From NCBI RefSeq assembly GCF_014195505.1, contig NZ_JACIBV010000002.1, forward strand, positions 124,001 through 188,000: a stretch of 64,000 bases of DNA. Reading direction: 5' to 3'. Positions 42,509 through 49,519 of the stretch are shown in pieces; within the stretch, counting starts at the first letter, position 1, and each line of letters starts with the position of its first letter. The translations under genes were made by a program, and so were the position numbers. The stretch comes from Nonomuraea dietziae (GTDB lineage Bacteria > Actinomycetota > Actinomycetes > Streptosporangiales > Streptosporangiaceae). The notes beneath the pieces are model-generated. The model saw only the letters and a list, made by a program, of their open reading frames with translations, made no database searches and was not told the DNA's origin.

Positions 42509-43465
42509 GTGAGCACGCACGAGGAGTTCGCCGCGCTCGCGGAGCCATACCGTCGCGAGTTGCTGGCGCATTGCTACCGCATGATGGGCTCGGTGCACGA
42601 AGCCGAAGATCTGGTGCAGGAGACCTACCTGCGCGCCTGGCGCGGCTTTGAGAAGTTCGAAGGCCGCTCCTCTCTGCGCACCTGGCTCTACACGATCGCC
42701 ACCAACGCCTGCCTGAACGAGCGCAAGCAACGCAGCCGGCGTGAGCTGCCCTCCGGCCTCGGGGCGGCGTTCGGCGATCCCGATGCCCCACCCGAAGCGG
42801 CGGGCGGAGACGTGCTCTGGCTGCAGCCGATCCCCGACACGATGGTCACGCCCGGCCCGGGCGACCCCGCCTCCATCGTCACCTCGCGCGAACAGCTGCG
42901 CCTCGCGCTCATTGCCAGCCTCCAGAAGCTGACGCCGCGGCAGCGGGCGGTCTACCTGCTGCGCGAGGTGCTGGAGTTCCCTGCCGTGAACGTGGCGGCC
43001 ATGCTGGAGACCTCCGTGGCCGCGGTCAAGAGCTCGCTGCAGCGCGCTCGCGCCGCCCTGACCGACCTCGACGCCACGCACGAGAAACTCACCGAGCATG
43101 GTGTCCAGGACCTGCTGGAGCAGTACATGACCGCCTTCGAGAAGGCGGATCTGGCGGCTCTGGAACGGGCCCTGCGCAAGGACGCCGCGCTGGAGATGGT
43201 CGGCTACTCCACGTGGTTCTCCGGGCTGGACACCTGCCTGCGTCACCTCGCCCGGGCGCTGGGTTCTCCCGGAACCTGGCGGATGGTTCCCGTCCAGGCC
43301 AACGGGCAGCCCGCCGCTGCCGCCTACCTACGCGGGGAGAACGGCACCTACGACGCCTTCGGCCTCGCTGTCCTCACCGTCACGCCGGGCGGCATCAGCC
43401 GGATCACCGTGTTCGGTAAGGAAGACCTGATTCCTTCGTTCGGCATACCGAGCGCGCTGTTGTGA
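42509..43465 (+). CDS. ECF RNA polymerase sigma factor with SnoaL-like C-terminal domain
   Basis: GTG start at 42509 behind GGGAGAGGA; 318 residues. Region 2: YRMMGSVHEAEDLVQETYLR. Region 4: LQKLTPRQRAVYLLREVLEF and SVAAVKSSLQRARAALTDLD. The C-terminal ~110 residues (QYMTAFEKADLAALERALRK, GTYDAFGLAVLTVTPGGISR) form an NTF2/SnoaL-like domain that in this TIGR02960-type group takes the place of an anti-sigma factor. It is a paralogue of the factor at 9057. There is no membrane anti-sigma gene beside it. Targets are not visible from sequence. Confidence 0.93.
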   Translation: MSTHEEFAALAEPYRRELLAHCYRMMGSVHEAEDLVQETYLRAWRGFEKFEGRSSLRTWLYTIATNACLNERKQRSRRELPSGLGAAFGDPDAPPEAAGGDVLWLQPIPDTMVTPGPGDPASIVTSREQLRLALIASLQKLTPRQRAVYLLREVLEFPAVNVAAMLETSVAAVKSSLQRARAALTDLDATHEKLTEHGVQDLLEQYMTAFEKADLAALERALRKDAALEMVGYSTWFSGLDTCLRHLARALGSPGTWRMVPVQANGQPAAAAYLRGENGTYDAFGLAVLTVTPGGISRITVFGKEDLIPSFGIPSALL

Positions 43466-43467
43466 GG

Positions 43468-43920
43468 TCACGACGAGACGCGCCGTCCGAACCGCGCCAT
43501 GAGTCGGTCGCCTGGGCCGGCTCCATCGGGAACGGGTAAGGGCGGGTCATGCTGCAAGTGGCTGATACCTGTGGTCAAAACCAGAGGGAGGAGCTCCAGG
43601 ACCCCGGCGGCCAACGAGGGCGGAACGGGCTGGGCGCGTCTACAGGACCAGGCGACGTCCCAAGCGTGGACGGTGATCTCCAGCGTGCACCGGCAAGGAG
43701 GAGACGCCGGGGCAGGTAGCGGTCACCGATCGCGACAGGGCTGTCCGGGCGCGCACTCGCCGCGGCCACGGCCAACAGCCTGCGCGTCCGGACGTGGGAG
43801 AAGGCGACAGGATCGTCCCACGTCTGAATGACAGGCTCGAGGGCGCGGCCGCAGGTTGTGGTCGGCGTCGGGCACCGGCGCTTCGATGCCCTGGCGACAG
43901 CTGTGCGTCACCACAGATGG
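43468..43920 (-). pseudogene. mycothiol-dependent isomerase-like (TIGR03086-type) protein, frameshifted
   Basis: Read on the minus strand the protein appears in pieces. QTWDDPVAFSHVRTRRLLAV and SPVAIGDRYLPRRLLLAGA are in one frame. After a frameshift, TLEITVHAWDVAWSCRRAQP, SLAAGVLELLPLVLTTG and GDRLMARFGRRVSS run to the TGA at 43468-43470. The EITVHAWDVA motif (metal-binding His in the last helix) is diagnostic of the mycothiol-dependent maleylpyruvate isomerase/DinB group. A further upstream piece, SCRQGIEAPVPDADHNL, is in yet another frame. The gene is not functional. Confidence 0.6.
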
Positions 43921-43965
43921 AAGGGAAAGGTCTGGACCGGGCGGGGGCTGTCTTCGGGCTGAACG

Positions 43966-44808
43966 TCAAAGGAGGAACTGCAGGGTGCGCTCGGCCACAA
44001 CCGGGGCCGTTTTCCCTTCCGGCCCGAAATGGTCAAGGCCGGGCACGCTTTCGAGCGTGACCTGGGGAAGGGTGTCGCGTACAGCATCGAACTCCGCTCT
44101 GGTCGCGCGCGGCGTACGACCCCCGCACAGCAGCAGGACCGGAGCGGTGACGGCCGTGAACGCGGCAAGCCGGCCCTGTTGGCCCGCCATCTGCTCGTGC
44201 TCGGCCAGGTTGGCCTCCAGAAGCGGCCGCATCCGCTGCCAACTCGGCCCGCGGAACCCGACACGCAACGCCATCCGCAGATACCAGTACGGCAGCTTGG
44301 ACACGAAGGCCGGCGCGCCGCCCGAGCCTTTGATGAAATGGACGAACGCGCCATAGGGATCGCCTGCGGACAGCCGTTCCCGGTAAGGGGCCATCCAGTC
44401 TGTGGAAACGGGGCCGACGGGAACTCCGGGCTCGTAGACCGCGATGCGCTCGAACACCTGGAACGACCGTGCGGTCTCAAGGACGACAAGGCCGCCGTAG
44501 CTGTGGCCGAACGCCAGCCGCGCGCCGGTCTCCGCCTGGACGGCCAGCAGGTCTTCCACTTCCTTGCCCAGGGTGTACTGGGGCCCCTGAGGGCCGCTGG
44601 CGCCGCGTCCTCGCCGGTCGACGACGTGCACAGTGAAGGAGCGGGCCAGAGCGGAGGCCAGCGGCAGGTAGTCCTGCGAGGTTCGCAGAGCGCCGCCGAG
44701 CACGATGAGGCCCGGCCCTGCGCCTATCGTTTGATAGCTGATCGGCGTGCCGTCGGTGGAGGAGACCGTGCGCTGATGCGTCTGCGGGATCTGGTTGGCC
44801 TGCTTCAT
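43966..44808 (-). CDS. alpha/beta-fold serine hydrolase paired with a MarR regulator
   Basis: 280 residues. GGALRTSQDY is the oxyanion region, VVDRRGRGASGP the usual strand, and GHSYGG carries Ser103; the late His is in GLDHFGPEGKT. No signal peptide. It resembles small esterases and meta-cleavage-type hydrolases of actinomycetes. The start overlaps the stop of the MarR gene (ATGA at 44805-44808), so the enzyme is made with, and very likely controlled by, that regulator. Confidence 0.92.
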   Translation of the reverse strand: MKQANQIPQTHQRTVSSTDGTPISYQTIGAGPGLIVLGGALRTSQDYLPLASALARSFTVHVVDRRGRGASGPQGPQYTLGKEVEDLLAVQAETGARLAFGHSYGGLVVLETARSFQVFERIAVYEPGVPVGPVSTDWMAPYRERLSAGDPYGAFVHFIKGSGGAPAFVSKLPYWYLRMALRVGFRGPSWQRMRPLLEANLAEHEQMAGQQGRLAAFTAVTAPVLLLCGGRTPRATRAEFDAVRDTLPQVTLESVPGLDHFGPEGKTAPVVAERTLQFLL

Positions 44809-45242
44809 TTGGTTGACTCCCGTTCCACGCGGTCCAACGTCGCGAGCAGCGTCGCGGTGTGCTCGGCGAACTCGGCGTAGGGCACACCACTGTGTGCGAC
44901 CAGGGCGGCCAGCTTTTCCTCGAACTCCTGGCGCAGCGAGGCCACGACTTGCTTTCCCTGGTCGGTGAGGGTGAGCCGCCGGCGGTTCCCACCCGCAGGG
45001 TCGGGCTGGACATCGAGAAGCCCCTCGCTGGCAAGGACGGCGGTCATGCGGCTCACCGACGGCTCGGTCACACCCAGGCCGTCGGCAAGGGCCCGTTGCG
45101 TTGAGACGCCCAGCTCGCCTACCAGGGTCAGCGCAAGAAAGCGGCTGTAGGAGATGTTGTGCTCGGCCCGCAGGATCCGGTCGGCCGCTCGGTCAAGGCG
45201 GGCGACGAGCACGTGCAGGTTGAGGCTGAGGTTGCGTTCCAC
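44805..45242 (-). CDS. MarR-family transcriptional regulator
   Basis: 145 residues, GTG start at 45242 with little leader. The winged helix is clear: LTLVGELGVSTQRALADGLG, VTEPSVSRMTAVLASEGLLD, and the wing PDPAGGNRRRLTLTDQGKQV. MarR dimers usually repress their own operon and are released by phenolic or lipophilic ligands. A palindrome with a half-site repeat lies at 45251-45272, immediately upstream. The coupled alpha/beta hydrolase is the probable target. Confidence 0.92.
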   Translation of the reverse strand: MERNLSLNLHVLVARLDRAADRILRAEHNISYSRFLALTLVGELGVSTQRALADGLGVTEPSVSRMTAVLASEGLLDVQPDPAGGNRRRLTLTDQGKQVVASLRQEFEEKLAALVAHSGVPYAEFAEHTATLLATLDRVERESTK

Positions 45243-45250
45243 GTCCTATA

Positions 45251-45272
45251 ACTTAGCATGCTAACTTAGCAT
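45251..45272. promoter_or_regulatory. probable MarR operator
   Basis: TTAGCATGCTAA (45253-45264) is a perfect 12-bp palindrome, and the half-site ACTTAGCAT occurs twice in direct order (45251-45259 and 45264-45272). The site begins 9 bases upstream of the MarR start at 45242, so bound repressor would cover the promoter or transcription start. Confidence 0.7.
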
Positions 45273-45281
45273 TGCAAGGTT

Positions 45282-45483
45282 CGATCCGGAGCTTGCCGGC
45301 ACAGGCGCGAGACCGGGAGCCGCGCGACTGGGCGACGCGGTCGACGTCACCAAAGCCCAGATCGACGCCCTATCCGACCCCGAGATCGATGTCCTGCTGG
45401 AAATCTGGGAGATGCTCCGCCTGGCTCCCGGCAATGGCCGCGATTATCGACAAGATCAGATTCTTGTGCTGTCCGCCTGGTAG
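45282..45483 (+). pseudogene. fragment of an unidentified gene
   Basis: The plus-strand frame FDPELAGTGARPGAARLGDA continues with VDVTKAQIDALSDPEIDVLL and EIWEMLRLAPGNGRDY and ends at the TAG at 45481. It has natural amino-acid composition, with acidic helical segments, but no start codon and no recognised family. It is probably the C-terminal remnant of a small gene whose 5' end was lost when the MarR region arrived. Confidence 0.35.
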
Positions 45484-45553
45484 GCCCTCCAACGCGCATG
45501 GCCGCCCAGGCCGAGCGCGCCCGACGATGCCGTATCGCCGGCCGCGTCGGAAC

Positions 45554-46135
45554 TCAGGAGGCGGCGCGGTCGACCGGCCGGTACTTCATCAGGACGACTC
45601 CTGAGGTGAACGGCTCGGCGGAGATCAGCTCCAGCCGTTGCGGTGGTCGGCCGCCCTCGAACAGAGCCTTGCCGTCGCGCAGGAACACGGGATGTACCAG
45701 CAGATGGAACTCGTCGACGAGCCCGAGCTCAACGAGAGACCCGATCACCCCGAGGCTGCCGTAGACCACGATGTCCCCACCGTGGCCGCGCTTGAGTTCG
45801 ATGATCTCGTCCGGGTCGACGCGTTCGTGTCTGCGGGTGTTCTGCCACGCCGCGATGCTTCCCGAAGCGGAGATGACGATTTTCTCCATGGTGTCGACCC
45901 GTCGGGCGTATCTCCGCACCTCCTCCGCTTCCTCACGGTCCTGTGCGGCCCGCGGCCAATGGCCGGCGAAGTCGGCGTGCGTGATTCGCCCCAGCAGCAG
46001 GCCACCGGAGCCCTCCACCAGCTCCCGCTCATACCTGAGCACCTGCTCGTCGATCTGCAACCAGTCCATTTCGTCTCGCGGACCGGCGACGAATCCGTCG
46101 AGCGTCGTCCACATCGACACAATGATCTTGCGCAT
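45554..46135 (-). CDS. dihydrofolate-reductase-like protein (RibD C-terminal family)
   Basis: 193 residues from the ATG at 46135. MRKIIVSMWTTLDGFVAGPR is the family start. LLLGRITHADFAGHWP, DIVVYGSLGVIGSLVELGLV and HPVFLRDGKALFE follow the NADPH-binding and substrate-side pattern. It is related to the neighbour at 46261 in layout but not closely in sequence, so the pair is an old duplication or a functional team. Both are on the same strand with 125 bases between them. Confidence 0.9.
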   Translation of the reverse strand: MRKIIVSMWTTLDGFVAGPRDEMDWLQIDEQVLRYERELVEGSGGLLLGRITHADFAGHWPRAAQDREEAEEVRRYARRVDTMEKIVISASGSIAAWQNTRRHERVDPDEIIELKRGHGGDIVVYGSLGVIGSLVELGLVDEFHLLVHPVFLRDGKALFEGGRPPQRLELISAEPFTSGVVLMKYRPVDRAAS

Positions 46136-46260
46136 CTTTCATTCTCCGTCGCGGTGCGTTGAACTTGGCGTCTTGCCGGACCGGTGTTGATTTCCGAAGC
46201 CGTCTGCACGGCCGGCAACTGCGACGTGATCCCTCTTGCGGCACCAGGAGGCGCCGTCGA

Positions 46261-46836
46261 TCAGGTCCGTCGATAGGTGGAGATGACCACTCCGGTCCAT
46301 GCCGTGGTGGTGTCGGTCAGTTCCAGGTTCAACGGGGTGCCGGCGTTGAACAGCCGCTTGCCGCCACCGATCACGGTGGGGTAGGTCAGCAGTACGAATT
46401 CGTCGATGAGTCCGGCGGGCAGCAGCGTGGTGATCAGCTGGCTGCTGCCCCAGATGCTGATGTGGTCGTGCCGCTGTTTCAGCTGGGTGACCTGCTCGGT
46501 GACGTCTCCCCGCAGCAGGGTGGAGTTGTTCCAGTCGACGGTCTGCAGGGTGCGGGAGGCCACGTACTTGGGCTGGCTGTTGAGCTGGACGGTCCGCGGG
46601 TCTGCCGGATCGGCGCCGGGCCAGTAACTGGCGAACAGCTCATAAGTCCGCCTGCCGATCAGCAGCGCGTCGGCGTCCAGCACCGATTGGGTGGTGCGAT
46701 GGTCCACCACCGGGTCGGCGTAGGGCTGGGTCCAGCCGCCGGCCTTGAAGCCGCCGTCGCGGTCTTCGTCCGGCAGGCCGGGTGCCTGGATCACGCCGTC
46801 GAGGGTGACGAACGCCGTCACCACAATCTTGCCCAT
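46261..46836 (-). CDS. dihydrofolate-reductase-like protein (RibD C-terminal family)
   Basis: 191 residues from the ATG at 46836 (a TTG two codons earlier is possible; AAGGA stands before both). GKIVVTAFVTLDGVIQAPG, LLIGRRTYELFASYWPGAD, ISIWGSSQLITTLLPAGLID and YPTVIGGGKRLFN are the standard elements of this reductase family. The PNPOx-like gene at 46862 ends 25 bases upstream, so the two are probably co-transcribed. That pairing of NADPH- and flavin-type small reductases is common in actinomycetes. Confidence 0.9.
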   Translation of the reverse strand: MGKIVVTAFVTLDGVIQAPGLPDEDRDGGFKAGGWTQPYADPVVDHRTTQSVLDADALLIGRRTYELFASYWPGADPADPRTVQLNSQPKYVASRTLQTVDWNNSTLLRGDVTEQVTQLKQRHDHISIWGSSQLITTLLPAGLIDEFVLLTYPTVIGGGKRLFNAGTPLNLELTDTTTAWTGVVISTYRRT

Positions 46837-46861
46837 TCTCAAACGTCCTTGCTCAAGGTAG

Positions 46862-47386
46862 TCATCGGTTGGCGCCGAAGGCGGCCAGGACGGGTTCGGG
46901 AGTCCGCTCCGGAAAGCGCTTCTGGAAGTCCAGGACGCCGACCCACGTGGGGCGCAGTGCGATTCGGACCATCCGGAGGCCCGGCTGGTCGATCGCCGTC
47001 AGGTAGGCGGCCCCGGCCTCCTCGCCCATCCCCGCGCGCTGAATCGTGGCGTACTCGGGAAGCACTCCTTCCACCTCGGTGAGGGTGACCTTCCCACGCA
47101 GCATGAGGGCCTGTGGGGGAGCGTCGGTGGTGTCGATGCAGATCGCCACGTCACGACGGGCGCGCAGGTCGCGGATCTTGTAGGTGCTGGCGAACGCGCC
47201 GATGACGACCTCGCCGCCGTTCCAGAGGAAGTTGACCGGGATCAGCCGCGGTGTCCCATCCTTACCCGTGTAGGCCAGCCGGGCCACCAGAGTCGAGTCG
47301 TTGAGCAGGCGCTGCGCGGTGGGGGTCTCCAGCAGTCGTACGTCGCCCTGCGGCGGGTCCGCCGTCTGGGTGTCAGAGAGGCTCAT
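46862..47386 (-). CDS. pyridoxamine-5'-phosphate-oxidase-fold (flavin/F420-binding) protein
   Basis: 174 residues. The split-barrel start RLLNDSTLVARLAYTGKDGT, the strand PRLIPVNFLWNGGEVVIGAF, and the loop IRDLRARRDVAICIDTTDAP follow PNPOx-like proteins that bind FMN, F420 or haem. The C-terminal ALRPTWVGVLDFQKRFPE segment closes the dimer site. It probably reduces a small substrate; which one is unknown. It is divergent from the HxlR regulator at 47466, 79 bases apart, with a CTCCTAAA/TTAGGA repeat between them. Confidence 0.9.
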   Translation of the reverse strand: MSLSDTQTADPPQGDVRLLETPTAQRLLNDSTLVARLAYTGKDGTPRLIPVNFLWNGGEVVIGAFASTYKIRDLRARRDVAICIDTTDAPPQALMLRGKVTLTEVEGVLPEYATIQRAGMGEEAGAAYLTAIDQPGLRMVRIALRPTWVGVLDFQKRFPERTPEPVLAAFGANR

Positions 47387-47409
47387 GAGGCCTCAAGCTA
47401 GCGAAGCTA

Positions 47410-47443
47410 CTCCTAAAGAACAAGTGGCGCTCTTGAATTAGGA
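47410..47443. promoter_or_regulatory. probable HxlR operator (copy A)
   Basis: CTCCTAAA (47410-47417) and TTAGGA (47438-47443) are inverted half-sites in the 79-base gap between the PNPOx-like gene and the HxlR gene. The same half-sites occur upstream of the other HxlR gene at 49043-49071. The A/T-richness of these motifs stands out in this GC-rich DNA. Confidence 0.55.
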
Positions 47444-47465
47444 TTCCTACGGTAGTCTGCGGATT

Positions 47466-48146
47466 ATGAGCGGCATGCGCAGCTATGGAGACCCGTGCGG
47501 TGTGGCCCGCGGCCTGGACGTCATTGGTGAACGCTGGGCCCTGCTGGTGGTACGCGACCTCCTGCTGGGTCCCAAACGCTTCAACGATCTGCACGCCGGC
47601 CTGTCGGGCGTCAGCCCGAACGTGCTCACCCAGCGGCTACGCGACCTGACCGAGCACGGCGTCGTACAACGCCGCGACCTGCCACCCCCGACCCGCGTCC
47701 GCCTCTACGAACTCACCGACCGGGGGCGCGCGCTGGAACCGCTCATCCTCTACCTCGGCCGCTGGGGCAGCCAAACCGCGACCGCCCCCGACGGCCTTCT
47801 CGGCATCGACTCGATCATGCTCAGCATCAAGGCAGGCTTCGACCCGGCCCAGGCCGCGCATCTCCATGGCGTCTACGAACTGCACATCGACGCCGACACC
47901 TACTTCATCGAGGTCACCGACGACTCGCTCCACATCAGCCGCGACAGCGCACCCACGCCACCCCACGCCACCCTCACCACCGACCTCGACACCCTCCGCG
48001 CCATCTGCGACCACCAGATCACCCTGGCGGCGGCGCTGGACTCGGGCTCGCTGCACCTCGGCGGCGACGAACACGCCAAACAGGGCCTCACAGACCTTCT
48101 CTTGGCCTCGTTCATGCCCGCACCCCAGCCGGCCGACATGCCCTGA
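47466..48146 (+). CDS. HxlR-family winged-helix regulator with SCP2-like C-terminal domain
   Basis: 226 residues. The N-terminal ~95 residues are HxlR: DPCGVARGLDVIGERWALLV, VRDLLLGPKRFNDLHAGLSG and VSPNVLTQRLRDLTEHGVVQ. The C-terminal ~120 residues (MLSIKAGFDPAQAAHLHGVY, TYFIEVTDDSLHISRDSAP, LTTDLDTLRAICDHQI) form an SCP2-type lipid- or ligand-binding fold. It is divergent from the PNPOx/DHFR-like pair, the most likely targets. It is a paralogue of the gene at 48367. Confidence 0.92.
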   Translation: MSGMRSYGDPCGVARGLDVIGERWALLVVRDLLLGPKRFNDLHAGLSGVSPNVLTQRLRDLTEHGVVQRRDLPPPTRVRLYELTDRGRALEPLILYLGRWGSQTATAPDGLLGIDSIMLSIKAGFDPAQAAHLHGVYELHIDADTYFIEVTDDSLHISRDSAPTPPHATLTTDLDTLRAICDHQITLAAALDSGSLHLGGDEHAKQGLTDLLLASFMPAPQPADMP

Positions 48147-48366
48147 AGAGCAAGATCATTCTCGCCGCTGATGGCTGTTCCTGCGCTCCTCGCCCCGATC
48201 CCCAGGGCCGATACGCGTCCAGCGTGAGGTCCTCGACCGGCACCAGCTGCCTGCCAGACAAACGCAGACATGCCGGACGCCGGCGGCCAGGACAGCGCCG
48301 ATCCTGTCGCCGCGGCGGGGGCGGCCGCCGATCGGGCCCGGCGAGATGGGCCGAGGCGCGGCCGGC

Positions 48367-49017
48367 CTACAGTCCCACCGCCGCCAGGAACCGTCGGGCT
48401 GCCCCGACATCGCCGGCCAGGGTCATTCGCCCTGATCCCACCGACGTCTCCAGATCCTCCTCGTGGTTCACCAGCAGTCCGAGGGTCTTGTGGTCGGTGA
48501 TGATGGCCGCGTCGGCGGGCCCGGCCGCCTGGCCTCGCGCCATCTCCGTCAGCCTGCCGCTGATGACGCGCACGGCGAAGATGTCGGCGCCGATGCGGAT
48601 CTCGTAGTTCGCGCTCCAGTCCGGCTCATCGGACGGGCTGAAGGTCGAGCGCAGCGAGAGCATGAGCGAGTTGGCCCGCATCTCACCAGTACGGGGCATG
48701 ATCGGTGTGCGGGAACCCCACAAGCCCAGCGCGCTGACGATGGGTGCCAGCTCGGCTCCCCAGTCGGTCAGTTCGTACACCCGTGAAGCCGCAGGCGGGG
48801 GAAGCGTGCGGCGCTGGAGCACGCCCGATTCCTGAAGTTCACGCAATCGGTGGGACAACACGTTCGGGCTGATGTCGGGCAGGCCCGCCTGCAGGTCGAC
48901 GAACCGCTGGGGACCGAGCAGCAGGTCACGGATGATCAGCATCGTCCAGCGCTCACCGAGGACGTCCATCGCGAGCGCCACACCGCACCCATCGTCGTAT
49001 CTGCGTTTTGCCGCCAC
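48367..49017 (-). CDS. HxlR-family winged-helix regulator with SCP2-like C-terminal domain
   Basis: 216 residues, GTG start at 49017 with GGAGG placed very close. RYDDGCGVALAMDVLGERWT, IIRDLLLGPQRFVDLQAGLP and ISPNVLSHRLRELQESGVLQ are the HxlR domain. The C-terminus (MLSLRSTFSPSDEPDWSANY, DIFAVRVISGRLTEMARGQA, IITDHKTLGLLVNHEEDLET) is the same SCP2-like fold as in the gene at 47466. The two converge across a 220-base gap with no gene. It faces the DUF899-like/MFS pair at 49190 and carries operator copies at 49043-49071 in between. Confidence 0.92.
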   Translation of the reverse strand: MAAKRRYDDGCGVALAMDVLGERWTMLIIRDLLLGPQRFVDLQAGLPDISPNVLSHRLRELQESGVLQRRTLPPPAASRVYELTDWGAELAPIVSALGLWGSRTPIMPRTGEMRANSLMLSLRSTFSPSDEPDWSANYEIRIGADIFAVRVISGRLTEMARGQAAGPADAAIITDHKTLGLLVNHEEDLETSVGSGRMTLAGDVGAARRFLAAVGL

Positions 49018-49042
49018 GCCTCCAGGATAGCCCTCTATAACA

Positions 49043-49071
49043 TTTAGGAGTGATAGCTCCTAAATTAGGAG
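49043..49071. promoter_or_regulatory. probable HxlR operator (copy B)
   Basis: TTTAGGAG (49043-49050) and CTCCTAAA (49057-49064) form a perfect 8-bp inverted repeat with a 6-base spacer, followed at once by a third half-site TTAGGAG (49065-49071). It lies between the HxlR gene starting at 49017 (minus) and the DUF899-like/MFS genes from 49190 (plus). Half-sites match those at 47410-47443. Confidence 0.7.
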
Positions 49072-49189
49072 TATTGCTGTTACCGTCGTCGGTAGAGCCT
49101 CCGGGGCGCTGCTGTGTCGGCAGGGCGGGCGTGTCGTGCCCGATCTCCCAGACCCCGTGGAGGCGTGATGTCTGGATCAAGGAGATGCC

Positions 49190-49519
49190 ATGAATCTTCC
49201 GCCGATCGTGTCGCCCGAGGAGTGGCAGGCCGCCAGGGACGAGTTGCTCCTCAAGGAGAAGACCCTGACCCGGTCTCTGAGCGTCTTCCTGCGTGACGGC
49301 GACCGCGTCTTCCGCAGCTACTTCACGACCGCCCGGGGCGTGGACCGGCTGCGCGCCGACTTCAATCTGCTCGATCTCACGCCCTACGGCAGGCAGGAGA
49401 CGTGGGAGGACTCCCCGCAGGGATGGCCGCAGACCCCCGCCTACCAGTGGTGGCGGCTGCACGACGAGTACGAGATCCACACTGCGATGCCGATGGCAGA
49501 CGGGCAGGCCAGGGCATGA
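49190..49519 (+). CDS. DUF899-family protein with a large internal deletion
   Basis: 109 residues. The first ~28 residues (NLPPIVSPEEWQAARDELLL KEKTLTR) are the exact kind of start of DUF899 thioredoxin-like proteins, and from FLRDGDRVFRSYFTTARGVD to YQWWRLHDEY is their C-terminus (normally LDLTPYGRQE...WEDSPEGWPQ). The intervening ~110-120 residues, with the thioredoxin-like core and its CxxC, are missing, yet the frame is intact. The stop overlaps the MFS start (ATGA, 49516-49519), so the remnant still couples translation to the exporter. Confidence 0.8.
   Translation: MNLPPIVSPEEWQAARDELLLKEKTLTRSLSVFLRDGDRVFRSYFTTARGVDRLRADFNLLDLTPYGRQETWEDSPQGWPQTPAYQWWRLHDEYEIHTAMPMADGQARA

Noticed and set aside
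43640..43969. Minus-strand 109-codon frame
   Set aside because: Its sequence is a shadow of the frameshifted mycothiol-isomerase-like gene; no independent features.
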